Source of the DNA: Flammeovirgaceae bacterium BBD 1991-12
GTDB lineage: Bacteria; Bacteroidota; Bacteroidia; Cytophagales; Cyclobacteriaceae
Reading direction: 5' to 3'
Length of the DNA: 50,237 nt
Assembly: GCA_001657315.1 (NCBI GenBank)
Contig: LYSV01000033.1
Coordinates: 15,644 to 65,880, forward strand
This document shows, piece by piece, positions 27,419 to 36,438 of this stretch. The notes under the pieces are model-generated. The model had not been told where the DNA came from. It made no database searches and was given only the letters and a program-made list of their open reading frames with translations. Each line of letters begins with the position of its first letter. The stretch's first letter is position 1. Position numbers and translations under genes: made by a program.

Positions 27419-27886
27419 TTATGTAACAATGGCAGTTTCCGGTCCTAGAGATGGAATATGGATATGATCAAGCAGTTCGTTTTCCAGCATTTGTGCCCAA
27501 ACCTCAAGATATTTCACTACATCATCACATCTGTTATGTCTGAGGTACCTTTCTCCGGGAGGCAGCTGCCTTAAAACCGTGGGATCTGACAGTTTTTCAA
27601 GGTGCTTGAGATCATCTGTATCAAATCCAAAATCCATAAGCTGAGTGATCAGATCATCCATGAGAAGCCCACTGGCAGGACAGTAATCATTGAGTTGCTC
27701 ATTCCAGTCACCATACTTCTGCATAGCTCTGGCGTGGATCTCGCTTTTGGTTAGCTGGGTAATCTCCTGTGCAAGGTGTCCGCAATTGCAACTGCCCATG
27801 TGCCCCCATTGGTAGGATTTGCTTCCCGACAATGTTTTTGCAGTATTTCTCAACGCCCGAACCAGCTCAATTGTTGCCTTTGCCAT
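27419..27886 (-). CDS. Conserved-looking hypothetical protein with CNC motif
   Basis: The 155-residue version starts MAKATIELVRALRNTA at 27886; the frame is open to 27916 but that extension adds only ten poorly fitting residues. It is helical, has C33-N-C35 in MGSCNCGHLAQE and another Cys in NDYCPAS, and ends with a low-complexity tail. No signal peptide is seen, so it should be cytoplasmic. I recognise no function. It is followed by the small frameshift-suspect gene, with a one-base overlap of stop and potential ATG. Confidence 0.7.
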   Translation of the reverse strand: MAKATIELVRALRNTAKTLSGSKSYQWGHMGSCNCGHLAQEITQLTKSEIHARAMQKYGDWNEQLNDYCPASGLLMDDLITQLMDFGFDTDDLKHLEKLSDPTVLRQLPPGERYLRHNRCDDVVKYLEVWAQMLENELLDHIHIPSLGPETAIVT

Positions 27887-28045
27887 ATACCTCTTATTTT
27901 TAGTTATTAAACACAATTTAACGTATAAAAGTTATAAGTCCGGTTGTCCAAATCAGGATCTTATCTATTCATGCTGCCGCTGACATAACTCAATAATTGT
28001 GATTGACTGTTTTTTCCCGAATTTGGGGTTCTAAACCACAGCTTT

Positions 28046-30115
28046 ATGGAAAAAACTTTTGAATTCAGGTTTTCATTACTCCTCATTGTGCTTCCCCTTC
28101 TTTACGGATGCGGTCCAGGCACTGAAAAAATGAACGATGAAGAAGTTATTGCCATCAATTTTGATTTCATGGACTCTACCATAAGTCCAGCGGACGATTT
28201 CTTCAAATTTGTCAATGGAGGTTGGGTAGATAAAACAGAAATACCCGGCGATCAGGGCCGATGGGGCAGTTTCAATGAACTGCGTGAAATGACCAATGAA
28301 ACAGTACTGAATGTACTGGAAACAGCAGCCGGCAATGAAAACTATAGTGAAGGCACCGATCAGCGTAAGGCGGCCGATTTTTACAGTGTAGGCATGGATT
28401 CATTACTGGCAGAGCGAACCGGAAAAGCACCTCTCAAACCTTTTCTGGATCAGATCAACCAGATACAAAACACTCAGGATCTGCAAAGGTATATGTCCAC
28501 ACAGCAGATGTATGGAGGAGGTGCCTTTTTTGGTTTCTTCATACTGGCTGACCTTAAGAACAGTAAGGAAATGGCAGCTTATGTAGGCCAGAGCGGCCTG
28601 GGACTACCGGACAGGGATTATTATACCAAAACAGATGACAGGTCCGTGGAGATACGGGAGAAATACCTGAACCATATAGGAAGAATGCTTGAGCTGGCAG
28701 GAACTTCACCGGAAGATGCCCGGACCTGGGCATCGGGAATAATGGAGCTGGAAACACGTCTGGCAGAAGCTTCCATGACCAACGTTGAGCGGCGCAACAT
28801 CCCGGCACTCTATAACAAAATGTCTCTCACCGAACTGGCCGCTGTAGTACCTTCATTCGATTGGAACAGGTACCTGCTGGATATGGAGGTAAAAGATGTG
28901 GATACACTTATTGTTATGCAGCCAAAATTCATGGCCGAATTCGAGAAAATAGTAACTGAGGTCCCGGTATCCACGTGGAAAGAGTACCTCACCTGGCATC
29001 TGATCAATGGCGCTGCCGGTTTCCTTAGCCATGACTTTGTTAAAGCTGATTTTAACTTTTTCAGCAAGGAATTGCAGGGAATAGAAGAGATGAGGCCCCG
29101 ATGGAAGAGAGTATTGGGCGTAACAAACGGCTCTTTGGGAGAAGCCATCGGCAAACTGTATGTGGAACAGGTGTTCCCTCCGGAGGCCAAGCAAAAGGCA
29201 CAGGCCATGGTGGAGAATATCAAACTTGCATTTGCCAGCCGGATCAAAGATCTGGACTGGATGACGGACTCCACCCGACAAAAGGCGCTGGATAAGCTAA
29301 AGACCATGACCGTGAAGATCGGCTACCCTGAGGAGTGGCGGGATTATTCTGCACTTACCGTGGACAATGACCCTGAAAAGTCCTCTTACATACAAAACGT
29401 GATGAACGCCACAAAATTTGGATTTGAATATCAGGTGGCCAAGCTCGGGAAACCCGTGAACAAAAAAGAATGGGCTATGACACCTCAGACGGTGAATGCT
29501 TATTTTAATCCTCTCTTCAATGAAATAGTGTTCCCTGCAGCTATACTACAGCCTCCGTTCTACAATTACAAAGCGGATGAAGCTGTAAACTACGGTGGCA
29601 TAGGCGCTGTGATAGGTCATGAGATCTCCCATTGTTTTGATGACCAGGGAAGCCGGTTTGACGCTGAAGGCAACCTTAAGAACTGGTGGACAGATGAGGA
29701 CGCCGAGCAGTTCAGGGCCCGTACCGGCCTGCTGGTGACCCAATACAACATGTATGAGCCATTGGAAGACGTCAATATCAACGGAGAGTTAACATTGGGG
29801 GAAAATATTGGCGATCTTGGGGGTGTAAATGCTGCCTATGATGGATTGCAGCGATTCTTTGCACAGAATGGTCGCCCTGAACCCATCGACGGACTAACTC
29901 CCGAGCAGCGGTTTTTCATATCGTGGGGTACCATATGGCGTATAAAATACAGGGACGAAACACTCAGGACACAGATCCTGACCAATACGCATTCACCGGG
30001 AATGTACCGGGCCAACGGTCCTCTGTCCAATATTGAGGCCTTCTATGAAGCATTCAATGTCGGAGCAGGTGATGGAATGTACCGCCCGGATAGTCTCAGG
30101 GTTCAGATCTGGTAG
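28046..30115 (+). CDS. M13-family zinc metallopeptidase, lipoprotein (PepO/neprilysin type)
   Basis: A 689-residue endopeptidase with a lipobox (LLYGC, about residues 18-22), so it is lipid-anchored in the periplasm or outer membrane. The N-terminal domain starts with SPADDFFKFVNGGW; the C-terminal catalytic part has NAYFNPLFNEIVFPAAIL, HEISH (H525, E526, H529) and the third zinc ligand E586 in ENIGDLGG. The end IEAFYEAFNV is also typical. It would degrade small peptides. It is monocistronic and followed by a long inverted repeat. Confidence 0.94.
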   Translation: MEKTFEFRFSLLLIVLPLLYGCGPGTEKMNDEEVIAINFDFMDSTISPADDFFKFVNGGWVDKTEIPGDQGRWGSFNELREMTNETVLNVLETAAGNENYSEGTDQRKAADFYSVGMDSLLAERTGKAPLKPFLDQINQIQNTQDLQRYMSTQQMYGGGAFFGFFILADLKNSKEMAAYVGQSGLGLPDRDYYTKTDDRSVEIREKYLNHIGRMLELAGTSPEDARTWASGIMELETRLAEASMTNVERRNIPALYNKMSLTELAAVVPSFDWNRYLLDMEVKDVDTLIVMQPKFMAEFEKIVTEVPVSTWKEYLTWHLINGAAGFLSHDFVKADFNFFSKELQGIEEMRPRWKRVLGVTNGSLGEAIGKLYVEQVFPPEAKQKAQAMVENIKLAFASRIKDLDWMTDSTRQKALDKLKTMTVKIGYPEEWRDYSALTVDNDPEKSSYIQNVMNATKFGFEYQVAKLGKPVNKKEWAMTPQTVNAYFNPLFNEIVFPAAILQPPFYNYKADEAVNYGGIGAVIGHEISHCFDDQGSRFDAEGNLKNWWTDEDAEQFRARTGLLVTQYNMYEPLEDVNINGELTLGENIGDLGGVNAAYDGLQRFFAQNGRPEPIDGLTPEQRFFISWGTIWRIKYRDETLRTQILTNTHSPGMYRANGPLSNIEAFYEAFNVGAGDGMYRPDSLRVQIW

Positions 30116-30121
30116 GATTAT

Positions 30122-30226
30122 AGTCGTGGCACCACTGCTGAATTACAGGTCAGATCTGCCCGGGAAATCCCAACAAATTAAATGGAAACCCTTTGATAAG
30201 ACCTGATCGGGACCGGTGCCACGACT
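30122..30226. repeat. Long inverted repeat downstream of the M13 peptidase gene
   Basis: AGTCGTGGCACC (30122-30133) has its exact 12-base complement GGTGCCACGACT at 30215-30226. Inner segments GGTCAGATC and GACCTGATC give partial extra pairing. There is no T run after the 3' arm, so a simple terminator is unlikely. It may be a structured RNA, an mRNA-stability hairpin or a small mobile element remnant. Confidence 0.55.
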
Positions 30227-30298
30227 CTTCCCTTCAAAGGGTACCTGGAATTTTTGTTCTGGTTTTGTTAAATTGGTGTGAACCAATTATTAAAACAT

Positions 30299-30472
30299 AT
30301 GGGAAAAGGTGATATTAAGACCAAACGAGGAAAAATAACCAAAGGAACCTATGGTGTGCGCAGAATGCGCTCCCGAAACAAAAAGGCTGCAAATCAGAAT
30401 GCAGAAGCCAAAACAACTGATGAAAAAGAAGCCCCCGCAGAAAAACCGGCAGCCTCAAAAAAAGAAAAGTAA
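30299..30472 (+). CDS. 30S ribosomal protein bTHX
   Basis: A 57-residue basic protein starting MGKGDIKTKRGKITKGTYGVRR, the signature of ribosomal protein Thx/bTHX, which sits in the head of the 30S subunit. The open frame begins at 30278, but the motif begins at the ATG at 30299. After the conserved 25 residues there is a low-complexity tail of Lys, Ala and Glu, longer than in Thermus Thx. The gene is single and precedes the trp leader on the same strand. Confidence 0.88.
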   Translation: MGKGDIKTKRGKITKGTYGVRRMRSRNKKAANQNAEAKTTDEKEAPAEKPAASKKEK

Positions 30473-30479
30473 TTTTTGT

Positions 30480-30509
30480 TTGTTAATTTGAAGCTGCTTG
30501 CTAGCTTTG
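30480..30509 (+). promoter_or_regulatory. trp operon promoter
   Basis: TTG at 30480-30482 and TAGCTTTG at 30502-30509 are separated by 19 bp and match the Bacteroidota -33 and -7 elements. The leader ATG follows only seven bases after the box, so the transcript would be almost leaderless. Confidence 0.75.
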
Positions 30510-30516
30510 ATCACAA

Positions 30517-30591
30517 ATGATGCAATACAATTATTTCAACAGCGCATGGTGGTGGCACTTTCAGAAAAATGGAAGTGAACAGCGTTATTGA
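30517..30591 (+). CDS. trpL: trp operon leader peptide
   Basis: A 24-codon ORF that starts with two adjacent ATG codons (30517, 30520) and contains three consecutive Trp codons (TGG x3, 30547-30555), then continues to a TGA at 30589. It lies between a good promoter and a terminator ahead of trpE, the arrangement of transcription attenuation sensing charged Trp-tRNA. Trp is the rarest amino acid, so three in a row in a 24-codon frame is strong evidence by itself. Confidence 0.9.
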   Translation: MMQYNYFNSAWWWHFQKNGSEQRY

Positions 30592-30648
30592 AGTATAAAA
30601 AATAAAGTCCAAACGAAAGGGCCCGCTGTTCATCAGCGGGCCTTTTTT
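30575..30648 (+). terminator. trp attenuator (terminator with competing antiterminator)
   Basis: The terminator is AAAGGGCCCGCTG (30616-30628), loop TTCAT, CAGCGGGCCTTTT (30634-30646) followed by more T: 13 pairs with one G-U. A competing ten-pair stem joins GTGAACAGCG (30575-30584, inside the leader ORF after the Trp codons) to CGCTGTTCAT (30624-30633, the 5' arm tip and loop), with one G-U. A ribosome stalled on the Trp codons favours the antiterminator; one at the stop codon covers 30575-30584. Confidence 0.9.
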
Positions 30649-30665
30649 GCTTTTGATATCGAAAT

Positions 30666-32066
30666 ATGGAACAGTATCAGTTTAAAACAAACTACAAAAG
30701 ATTACTCGCAGACACCCTTACTCCTGTGAGCATCTATCTCAGGCTCAGAGACAAGTTCGCCCAGAGCATACTACTGGAGAGCTCCGACTATCATGGGAAT
30801 GACAACAATTTCTCCTACATCTGCTTCGATCCTGTCGCTTCATTCCAGGCAGAAAAAGATCTGTTGCACATCACCTGGCCCGATGGCTCATCGGAGCAAA
30901 AAACTGTTGACAGGGAAAATCTGGTCCTTGAATTACAGCATTTCAGCCAGTCATTCCGTGAAGATCACAGCCTGGACTTCAAGTTTACTACCAACGGCCT
31001 GTTCGGTTATATCTGCTACGACGGGGTACGTTACTTCGAAGAGATCGACCTTGCGAATGGTAATGAGGAGATCCCCGACGTAGTGTACAGGATCTACCGG
31101 CATGTGATCGTTGTTGACCATTTCAAGAACGAACTTTATCTGTTTGAACACCTGACAGACCCGGCTGAAAACAGTGGTCTTGACCGGGTAGAATCCCTTA
31201 TCAAGGTAAACAATGACCCGCAGTTCAGCTTTGAGCAGCAGGGTGCAGAATCCTCCAATTATACAGACGATCAGTTTTTGCAGATCATCGAAAAAGGCCG
31301 CTCACACTGCCTTAGGGGTGATGTATTTCAGATCGTGCTTTCCAGAAGGTTCCGGTCAAAATTCCGGGGGGACGAATTCAATGTATACCGTGCACTGCGT
31401 TCGATCAATCCCTCACCCTACCTTTTCTATTTTGACTACGGCAGCTACAAGCTATTTGGGTCATCCCCGGAATCCCAGATCGTCATTAAGAATGATGAAG
31501 CTATCATCTATCCCATAGCCGGTACTTTCAGAAGAACGGGGAACGACACCGCAGATGCCGAACTGGCCAGAAAGCTCTCGGAAGATGAAAAGGAAAACAG
31601 CGAGCACGTCATGCTGGTAGACCTTGCCAGGAATGATCTGAGCCGGAGCTCTGAAGAAGTAACGGTAGAGGTATTCAAGGAGGTACAGTACTACTCTCAT
31701 GTGATCCATCTCGTTTCCAAAGTAACAGGTAAGCTTTCCGCAGAGACCGCTCCTATCCGTCTGGTGGCAGATACTTTCCCGGCCGGTACGCTTTCGGGAG
31801 CACCCAAACATATGGCCATGCAGCTCATTGACCGATATGAAAATGCCAGCCGCAGTTACTACGGCGGGGCCATCGGATTTCTCGGGTTTGACGGTGATTT
31901 TAATCATGCCATTATGATCCGGTCATTCCTGAGTAAGAACAATACCCTAAGCTATCAGGCCGGAGCAGGAGTAGTGGCGAAGTCAGTTATTGAAAACGAG
32001 CTGCAGGAAGTGAACAATAAGCTGGCTGCGCTGAGAAGTGCACTTAAAATGGCAGAGGAGATATGA
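30666..32066 (+). CDS. trpE: Anthranilate synthase component I
   Basis: Converts chorismate and ammonia (from TrpG) to anthranilate, the committed step of Trp synthesis. The 466-residue protein has the N-terminal Trp-binding region with LLESSDYHG (the LLES feedback motif) and the C-terminal chorismate-binding domain with PSPYLFYFDYG, SPESQIV, PIAGTFRR and AGAGVVAKS. Trp feedback inhibition is thus expected besides attenuation. The stop overlaps trpG by four bases (ATGA), matching their function as a complex. Confidence 0.96.
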   Translation: MEQYQFKTNYKRLLADTLTPVSIYLRLRDKFAQSILLESSDYHGNDNNFSYICFDPVASFQAEKDLLHITWPDGSSEQKTVDRENLVLELQHFSQSFREDHSLDFKFTTNGLFGYICYDGVRYFEEIDLANGNEEIPDVVYRIYRHVIVVDHFKNELYLFEHLTDPAENSGLDRVESLIKVNNDPQFSFEQQGAESSNYTDDQFLQIIEKGRSHCLRGDVFQIVLSRRFRSKFRGDEFNVYRALRSINPSPYLFYFDYGSYKLFGSSPESQIVIKNDEAIIYPIAGTFRRTGNDTADAELARKLSEDEKENSEHVMLVDLARNDLSRSSEEVTVEVFKEVQYYSHVIHLVSKVTGKLSAETAPIRLVADTFPAGTLSGAPKHMAMQLIDRYENASRSYYGGAIGFLGFDGDFNHAIMIRSFLSKNNTLSYQAGAGVVAKSVIENELQEVNNKLAALRSALKMAEEI

Positions 32067-32635
32067 AAATACTCGTACTGGACAACTACGATTCGTTCAC
32101 CTATAACCTGGTGCACATCATCCGGAAGCTGGGATATGCCAGTAATATGGACATTTACAGGAATGACCATATCACAGTACAGGAGGTAGACAAATACGAC
32201 AAGATCCTGCTCTCTCCCGGGCCGGGCATCCCTGAGGAAGCCGGGATCATGAAGCAGGTGATAGGGCAGTATGCACCTACCCGAAGTATCCTGGGGGTAT
32301 GCCTTGGGCATCAGGGCATTGCAGAGGTTTTCGGGGCGCAGCTCTACAATATGCCTGTGGTATTGCATGGCATGACCGGTACAATGAAGGTAGAGGACGA
32401 ACAGGAGCCACTGTTCCAGGGACTACCCCACTCATTTCAGGGATGTCACTACCATTCATGGAGTGTGAAGCCGGACACTATCAATGGCAGATTAAGGATC
32501 ACAGCGCGCGATGACCGTGGCCTGATCATGGGGATCAGCCACAATGAATACGATGTAAAGGGATTGCAGTTCCATCCCGAATCCATACTCACGGAAAATG
32601 GTCAGCAAATCATTGAAAACTGGTTAAAACATTGA
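32063..32635 (+). CDS. trpG: Anthranilate synthase component II (glutamine amidotransferase)
   Basis: A 190-residue class-I amidotransferase that feeds ammonia to TrpE. It begins LVLDNYDSFTYNLVHII, has the nucleophile C80 in GVCLGHQGIAEVF and the catalytic His in LQFHPESILTENG. The adjacent trpE makes the Trp assignment firm, although homologous PabA proteins can serve folate synthesis too. A gap of 110 bases to trpD contains a small hairpin. Confidence 0.95.
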   Translation: MKILVLDNYDSFTYNLVHIIRKLGYASNMDIYRNDHITVQEVDKYDKILLSPGPGIPEEAGIMKQVIGQYAPTRSILGVCLGHQGIAEVFGAQLYNMPVVLHGMTGTMKVEDEQEPLFQGLPHSFQGCHYHSWSVKPDTINGRLRITARDDRGLIMGISHNEYDVKGLQFHPESILTENGQQIIENWLKH

Positions 32636-32657
32636 TCCATATACCCAATATTCCATA

Positions 32658-32675
32658 GTCTGTGAAGACACAGAC
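32658..32675 (+). other. Small hairpin between trpG and trpD
   Basis: GTCTGTG (32658-32664), loop AAGA and CACAGAC (32669-32675) form a perfect seven-base stem in the 110-base trpG-trpD gap. There is no T run, so it is not a terminator; mRNA processing or stability is possible. The rest of the gap has no recognisable feature. Confidence 0.4.
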
Positions 32676-32745
32676 CATCACCCAGACCACCGGGTCGTGA
32701 AAAATACAATAACGGCACAATAAAAAACAGGTACAAAACATAATC

Positions 32746-33756
32746 ATGAAAGATATCCTCAATCAACTTATTGAATACAAAACATTGGATAAAGAGCGTT
32801 CCAGAGAAGTGCTGATCAACCTGGCACAGGGCGAGTACAACCAAAGTCAGGTGGCTGCCTTTCTCACGGTTTTTATGATGAGAAGTATCACGGTGGATGA
32901 ATTGCAGGGGTTCAGAGATGCCATGCTGGAGCTTTGCGTACCCCTTGAGATCAGTGAGTATAACGCCATTGATCTTTGTGGTACCGGAGGTGACGGTAAG
33001 GACACCTTCAATATCTCCACGCTCTCCTCCTTCGTCGTAGCGGGTGCCGGCCAGCCCGTGGCCAAGCATGGTAATAACGGCGTGTCCTCTTTATGTGGCT
33101 CTTCCAATTTGCTGGCCCACTTTGGCTATGAATTCACCAATAATAGTGATCGCCTCAGGAAAAGTCTGGATGAAGCAAACATTTGCTTCCTGCACGCCCC
33201 GCTGTTTCACCCTGCCATGAAAAATGTGGCGCCTATCCGCAAGGAACTGGGAGTAAAAACCTTCTTTAACATGCTGGGACCTATGGTGAATCCCTCATTT
33301 CCCAAAAAACAGTTGGTAGGAGTATTCAGTCTTGAGCTGGCCAGATTGTATGGTTATCTGTACCAACAAACGGATAAGGATTTTATTGTACTACATGCAC
33401 TGGATGGTTACGATGAGATCTCCCTTACCGGAGACTTCAAAATGATCTCCAATTCAGGCGAGCAGATACTTACCCCTGAGTCCATAGGACTTGAGAGGAT
33501 TGATGCCTCCCGGATCTATGGGGGGAATTCCATCGAAGAATCTGCCGGAATATTTGAAACCATATTAAAAGGCGAAGGGACAACGGAACAAAACTCAACA
33601 GTCATTGCCAATGCCGGAATGGCGCTTTACTGCGCAAATCAAACCGGCAGTATGGATGATGCCATAGCCTTGGCACGGGAATCCCTGGAATCCGGTAAGG
33701 CGCTGGATGCTTTCAAAAAACTAGTGAATCAAAAGACACAAATTTCAATGAGCTGA
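32746..33756 (+). CDS. trpD: Anthranilate phosphoribosyltransferase
   Basis: Transfers phosphoribosyl from PRPP to anthranilate. It has 336 residues with the PRPP motif LCGTGGDGKDTFNIST, KHGNNGVSSLCGSSN, and the anthranilate-side FLHAPLFHPAMKNVAPIRKELG. The segment FNMLGPMVNP is family-typical. It is separate from trpG, unlike the fused TrpGD of some enterobacteria. Only five bases separate it from trpC. Confidence 0.96.
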   Translation: MKDILNQLIEYKTLDKERSREVLINLAQGEYNQSQVAAFLTVFMMRSITVDELQGFRDAMLELCVPLEISEYNAIDLCGTGGDGKDTFNISTLSSFVVAGAGQPVAKHGNNGVSSLCGSSNLLAHFGYEFTNNSDRLRKSLDEANICFLHAPLFHPAMKNVAPIRKELGVKTFFNMLGPMVNPSFPKKQLVGVFSLELARLYGYLYQQTDKDFIVLHALDGYDEISLTGDFKMISNSGEQILTPESIGLERIDASRIYGGNSIEESAGIFETILKGEGTTEQNSTVIANAGMALYCANQTGSMDDAIALARESLESGKALDAFKKLVNQKTQISMS

Positions 33757-33761
33757 TAATT

Positions 33762-34571
33762 ATGGATATACTGGAAGAAATAATAACGCATAAGAAGAAG
33801 GAAGTTAAGGAGAATAAAGCCCTGTATCCTGTCAGGCTGCTGGAACAAAGCCTGTACTTCGGCTCTCACACGGTCTCCATGAAGAAATACATTCTCCGGG
33901 AGGATAAATCAGGTATAATTGCCGAGATCAAGAAGAAATCTCCTTCAAAAGGGATCATTAACGCTCATATTTCCATCGAAAGAACCTCCATCGGATACAT
34001 GCAGGCGGGAGCGTCCGCATTGTCAGTACTGACTGATCACCAGTATTTTGGCGGAAAAAACGAAGATCTCACTACCACACGTAAGTTCAATTTCTGTCCG
34101 ATCCTGAGAAAGGACTTTGTTATTGATGAGTACCAGGTGGTGGAAGCAAAATCCATAGGTGCTGATGCCATATTGCTCATTGCCGCCGCCCTTCAACCGG
34201 ACGAGATCAGGTCGCTTGCGGAAATGGCCAAGTCACTGGGGCTGGAAACTCTTCTGGAGGTGCACAATCAGGAGGAACTGGACCGGTCTGTTAATCAGTA
34301 TATCGACCTTGTAGGTGTGAACAACCGTAATCTAAAAACTTTCAAGGTAAACATTCAAACTTCGCTGGACCTGGCGACATCCATACCCGAGGAATTTGTT
34401 AAAGTATCAGAAAGCGGCATAAGCGAGCCGGAAACGATCCTTAAATTGAAAAAGGCAGGTTTTAACGGATTCCTGATTGGTGAAAGGTTTATGAAAACAG
34501 GACGACCTGGCCGGTCCTGCGCCAGATTCATTGAAACACTGAGTCAACTGGAAAACAGGGCCTATGCCTGA
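33762..34571 (+). CDS. trpC: Indole-3-glycerol-phosphate synthase
   Basis: Ring-closing (beta/alpha)8 enzyme of Trp synthesis, 269 residues. Typical segments are IIAEIKKKSPSKGII (catalytic Lys), ALSVLTDHQYFGG, LRKDFVIDEYQVVEA, VGVNNRNLKTF and SESGI. It is not fused to TrpF, which follows as a separate gene with an eight-base overlap. Confidence 0.96.
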   Translation: MDILEEIITHKKKEVKENKALYPVRLLEQSLYFGSHTVSMKKYILREDKSGIIAEIKKKSPSKGIINAHISIERTSIGYMQAGASALSVLTDHQYFGGKNEDLTTTRKFNFCPILRKDFVIDEYQVVEAKSIGADAILLIAAALQPDEIRSLAEMAKSLGLETLLEVHNQEELDRSVNQYIDLVGVNNRNLKTFKVNIQTSLDLATSIPEEFVKVSESGISEPETILKLKKAGFNGFLIGERFMKTGRPGRSCARFIETLSQLENRAYA

Positions 34572-35193
34572 ACTTGCTGACATACGGCTGAAAGTGTGTG
34601 GACTAAGGGATAATATCAGCGAAGTGGTGGCGCTCAGGCCTGATTTTGTCGGCTTTATCTTTTATCCGGGATCGCCACGCTACGTGGGAGACCTCGAGAC
34701 CAATAAGATCAAAGACATACCGGAGTCCATCAAAACAGTAGGGGTATTTGTGAATCAGCCGATTGATCAGGTGAAAAAAATTGCCCACAGGTATAACCTG
34801 GATCTCATCCAACTTCATGGTGAGGAACCTGTGGATTACTGTGTAGAGCTCAAAGCGGAGGATCTGAATTTGATCAAGGTCTTTTCAGGAAATAAACTGC
34901 CTGAACACAAGGTGCTGGAAGAGTACAGCTCATTTATTGACTATTACCTGTTTGATACCAGAGGCGAGAAACATGGAGGCACTGGTAAAATATTTAACTG
35001 GGGTAAGTTAGCAGATCTGCGTCTGAAGAAACCTGTATTCCTGAGCGGTGGTATTGACCTGGAGAACATCAAAAAACTCAGGGAGCTTGAAACAGCCATA
35101 TATGCCGTGGATGTAAACAGCAGGTTTGAGATCAGCCCCGGACTAAAGGACATACAATCATTGGAAAGATTAAAATCCATCATGACGGACTGA
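34564..35193 (+). CDS. trpF: Phosphoribosylanthranilate isomerase
   Basis: Amadori isomerase (209 residues) that precedes TrpC in the pathway. The catalytic Cys is in LKVCGLRD near the N-terminus and the general acid Asp in YAVDVNSRFE near the C-terminus; GFIFYPGSPRYV and LIQLHGEE are also typical. The start overlaps the end of trpC by eight bases, consistent with coupled expression of the two consecutive enzymes. Confidence 0.95.
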   Translation: MPELADIRLKVCGLRDNISEVVALRPDFVGFIFYPGSPRYVGDLETNKIKDIPESIKTVGVFVNQPIDQVKKIAHRYNLDLIQLHGEEPVDYCVELKAEDLNLIKVFSGNKLPEHKVLEEYSSFIDYYLFDTRGEKHGGTGKIFNWGKLADLRLKKPVFLSGGIDLENIKKLRELETAIYAVDVNSRFEISPGLKDIQSLERLKSIMTD

Positions 35194-35241
35194 GACACTG
35201 TATGCGGTACAGATAAGCGCTGTTGCGGAAAATGAAATGAA

Positions 35242-36438
35242 ATGATCAAGGAAAAAATGAAGTATTCAGTAGATAAAAACGGTTATTACGGGAAGTTCGG
35301 TGGCGCTTACATCCCTGAAATGCTTTACCCAAATGTAGAGGAGTTGCGTGAAAACTATCTGCAGATTATGGAATCAGCTGAGTTCCGGGAGCAATTCAGC
35401 AAGTTACTGAAAGACTACGTGGGCAGACCTACTCCTCTCTTTCTGGCTGAACGACTATCTGACAAATACAATGCGCGCATCTATCTTAAACGTGAGGATC
35501 TGTGCCATACCGGGGCACATAAGGTCAATAACACCATCGGGCAGATCATACTGGCCAGGAAACTCGGCAAGCGGAAGATCATAGCCGAAACCGGCGCCGG
35601 GCAGCATGGCGTGGCCACAGCTACGGTATGTGCGCTCATGGGTATGGAATGCATTGTATACATGGGTAGTGTGGATATGGAGCGGCAAAAGCCCAATGTA
35701 GAACGCATGCGAATACTGGGTACACAGGTGGAGCCCGCCAAAAGTGGAAGTCAGACGCTAAAGGACGCCACCAACGAAGCCATGCGTCACTGGATCAACA
35801 ACCCGACCGATACACATTACATTATCGGCTCCGTGGTAGGGCCTCACCCCTACCCTGATATGGTGACACGGTTCCAGTCTGTGATCAGCGAGGAGATCCG
35901 CTTCCAACTGAAGGAGGCTGAAGGCACGGAGCATCCTGACTATGTACTGGCATGCGTAGGGGGTGGCAGTAATGCCGCCGGTGCTTTTTATCATTTTCTG
36001 GATCATGATGATGTTCATCTGGTGGCGGTCGAGGCCGCAGGTCATGGGGTAGGCTCCGGTGAGTCGGCCGCTACTACGGCATTGGGTAAACCCGGGGTAT
36101 TACATGGCAGCAAAACACTGCTGATGCAAACAGCAGATGGACAGGTGATCGAGCCTTATTCCATTTCAGCCGGGCTGGACTACCCGGGTATAGGTCCCAT
36201 TCATGCTCATCTTTTTAACACCGGCAGGGTAAAATTCATGAATGCTACTGATGAGGAAGCAATGAAGGCCGGCATTGAACTGAGCAGGCTGGAAGGGATC
36301 ATTCCGGCCATAGAGTCCGCGCATGCCTTCGCGGCTCTGCAAAAACTGGACTTCAAACCGGATGATGTGGTCGTGATCAACCTTTCCGGCCGGGGTGACA
36401 AGGATCTGGAAACGTACATCAAATGGGGGAAATATTAA
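35242..36438 (+). CDS. trpB: Tryptophan synthase beta subunit
   Basis: PLP enzyme that condenses indole with serine. The 398-residue protein shows [25 protein letters not shown], the PLP lysine K94 in [12 protein letters not shown], the indole-site [10 protein letters not shown], and the phosphate clamp [10 protein letters not shown]. These features are those of the TrpB1 type that works with TrpA. Unusually, trpA does not follow directly; a 107-base gap filled by a hairpin repeat separates them. Confidence 0.96.
   Translation: MIKEKMKYSVDKNGYYGKFGGAYIPEMLYPNVEELRENYLQIMESAEFREQFSKLLKDYVGRPTPLFLAERLSDKYNARIYLKREDLCHTGAHKVNNTIGQIILARKLGKRKIIAETGAGQHGVATATVCALMGMECIVYMGSVDMERQKPNVERMRILGTQVEPAKSGSQTLKDATNEAMRHWINNPTDTHYIIGSVVGPHPYPDMVTRFQSVISEEIRFQLKEAEGTEHPDYVLACVGGGSNAAGAFYHFLDHDDVHLVAVEAAGHGVGSGESAATTALGKPGVLHGSKTLLMQTADGQVIEPYSISAGLDYPGIGPIHAHLFNTGRVKFMNATDEEAMKAGIELSRLEGIIPAIESAHAFAALQKLDFKPDDVVVINLSGRGDKDLETYIKWGKY

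Noticed and set aside
28965-28982. Palindrome TCCACGTGGA as a parS site
   Set aside because: It lies inside the M13 peptidase coding region, 18 kb from parAB, and matches the parS consensus only in the core; one imperfect site is not evidence.
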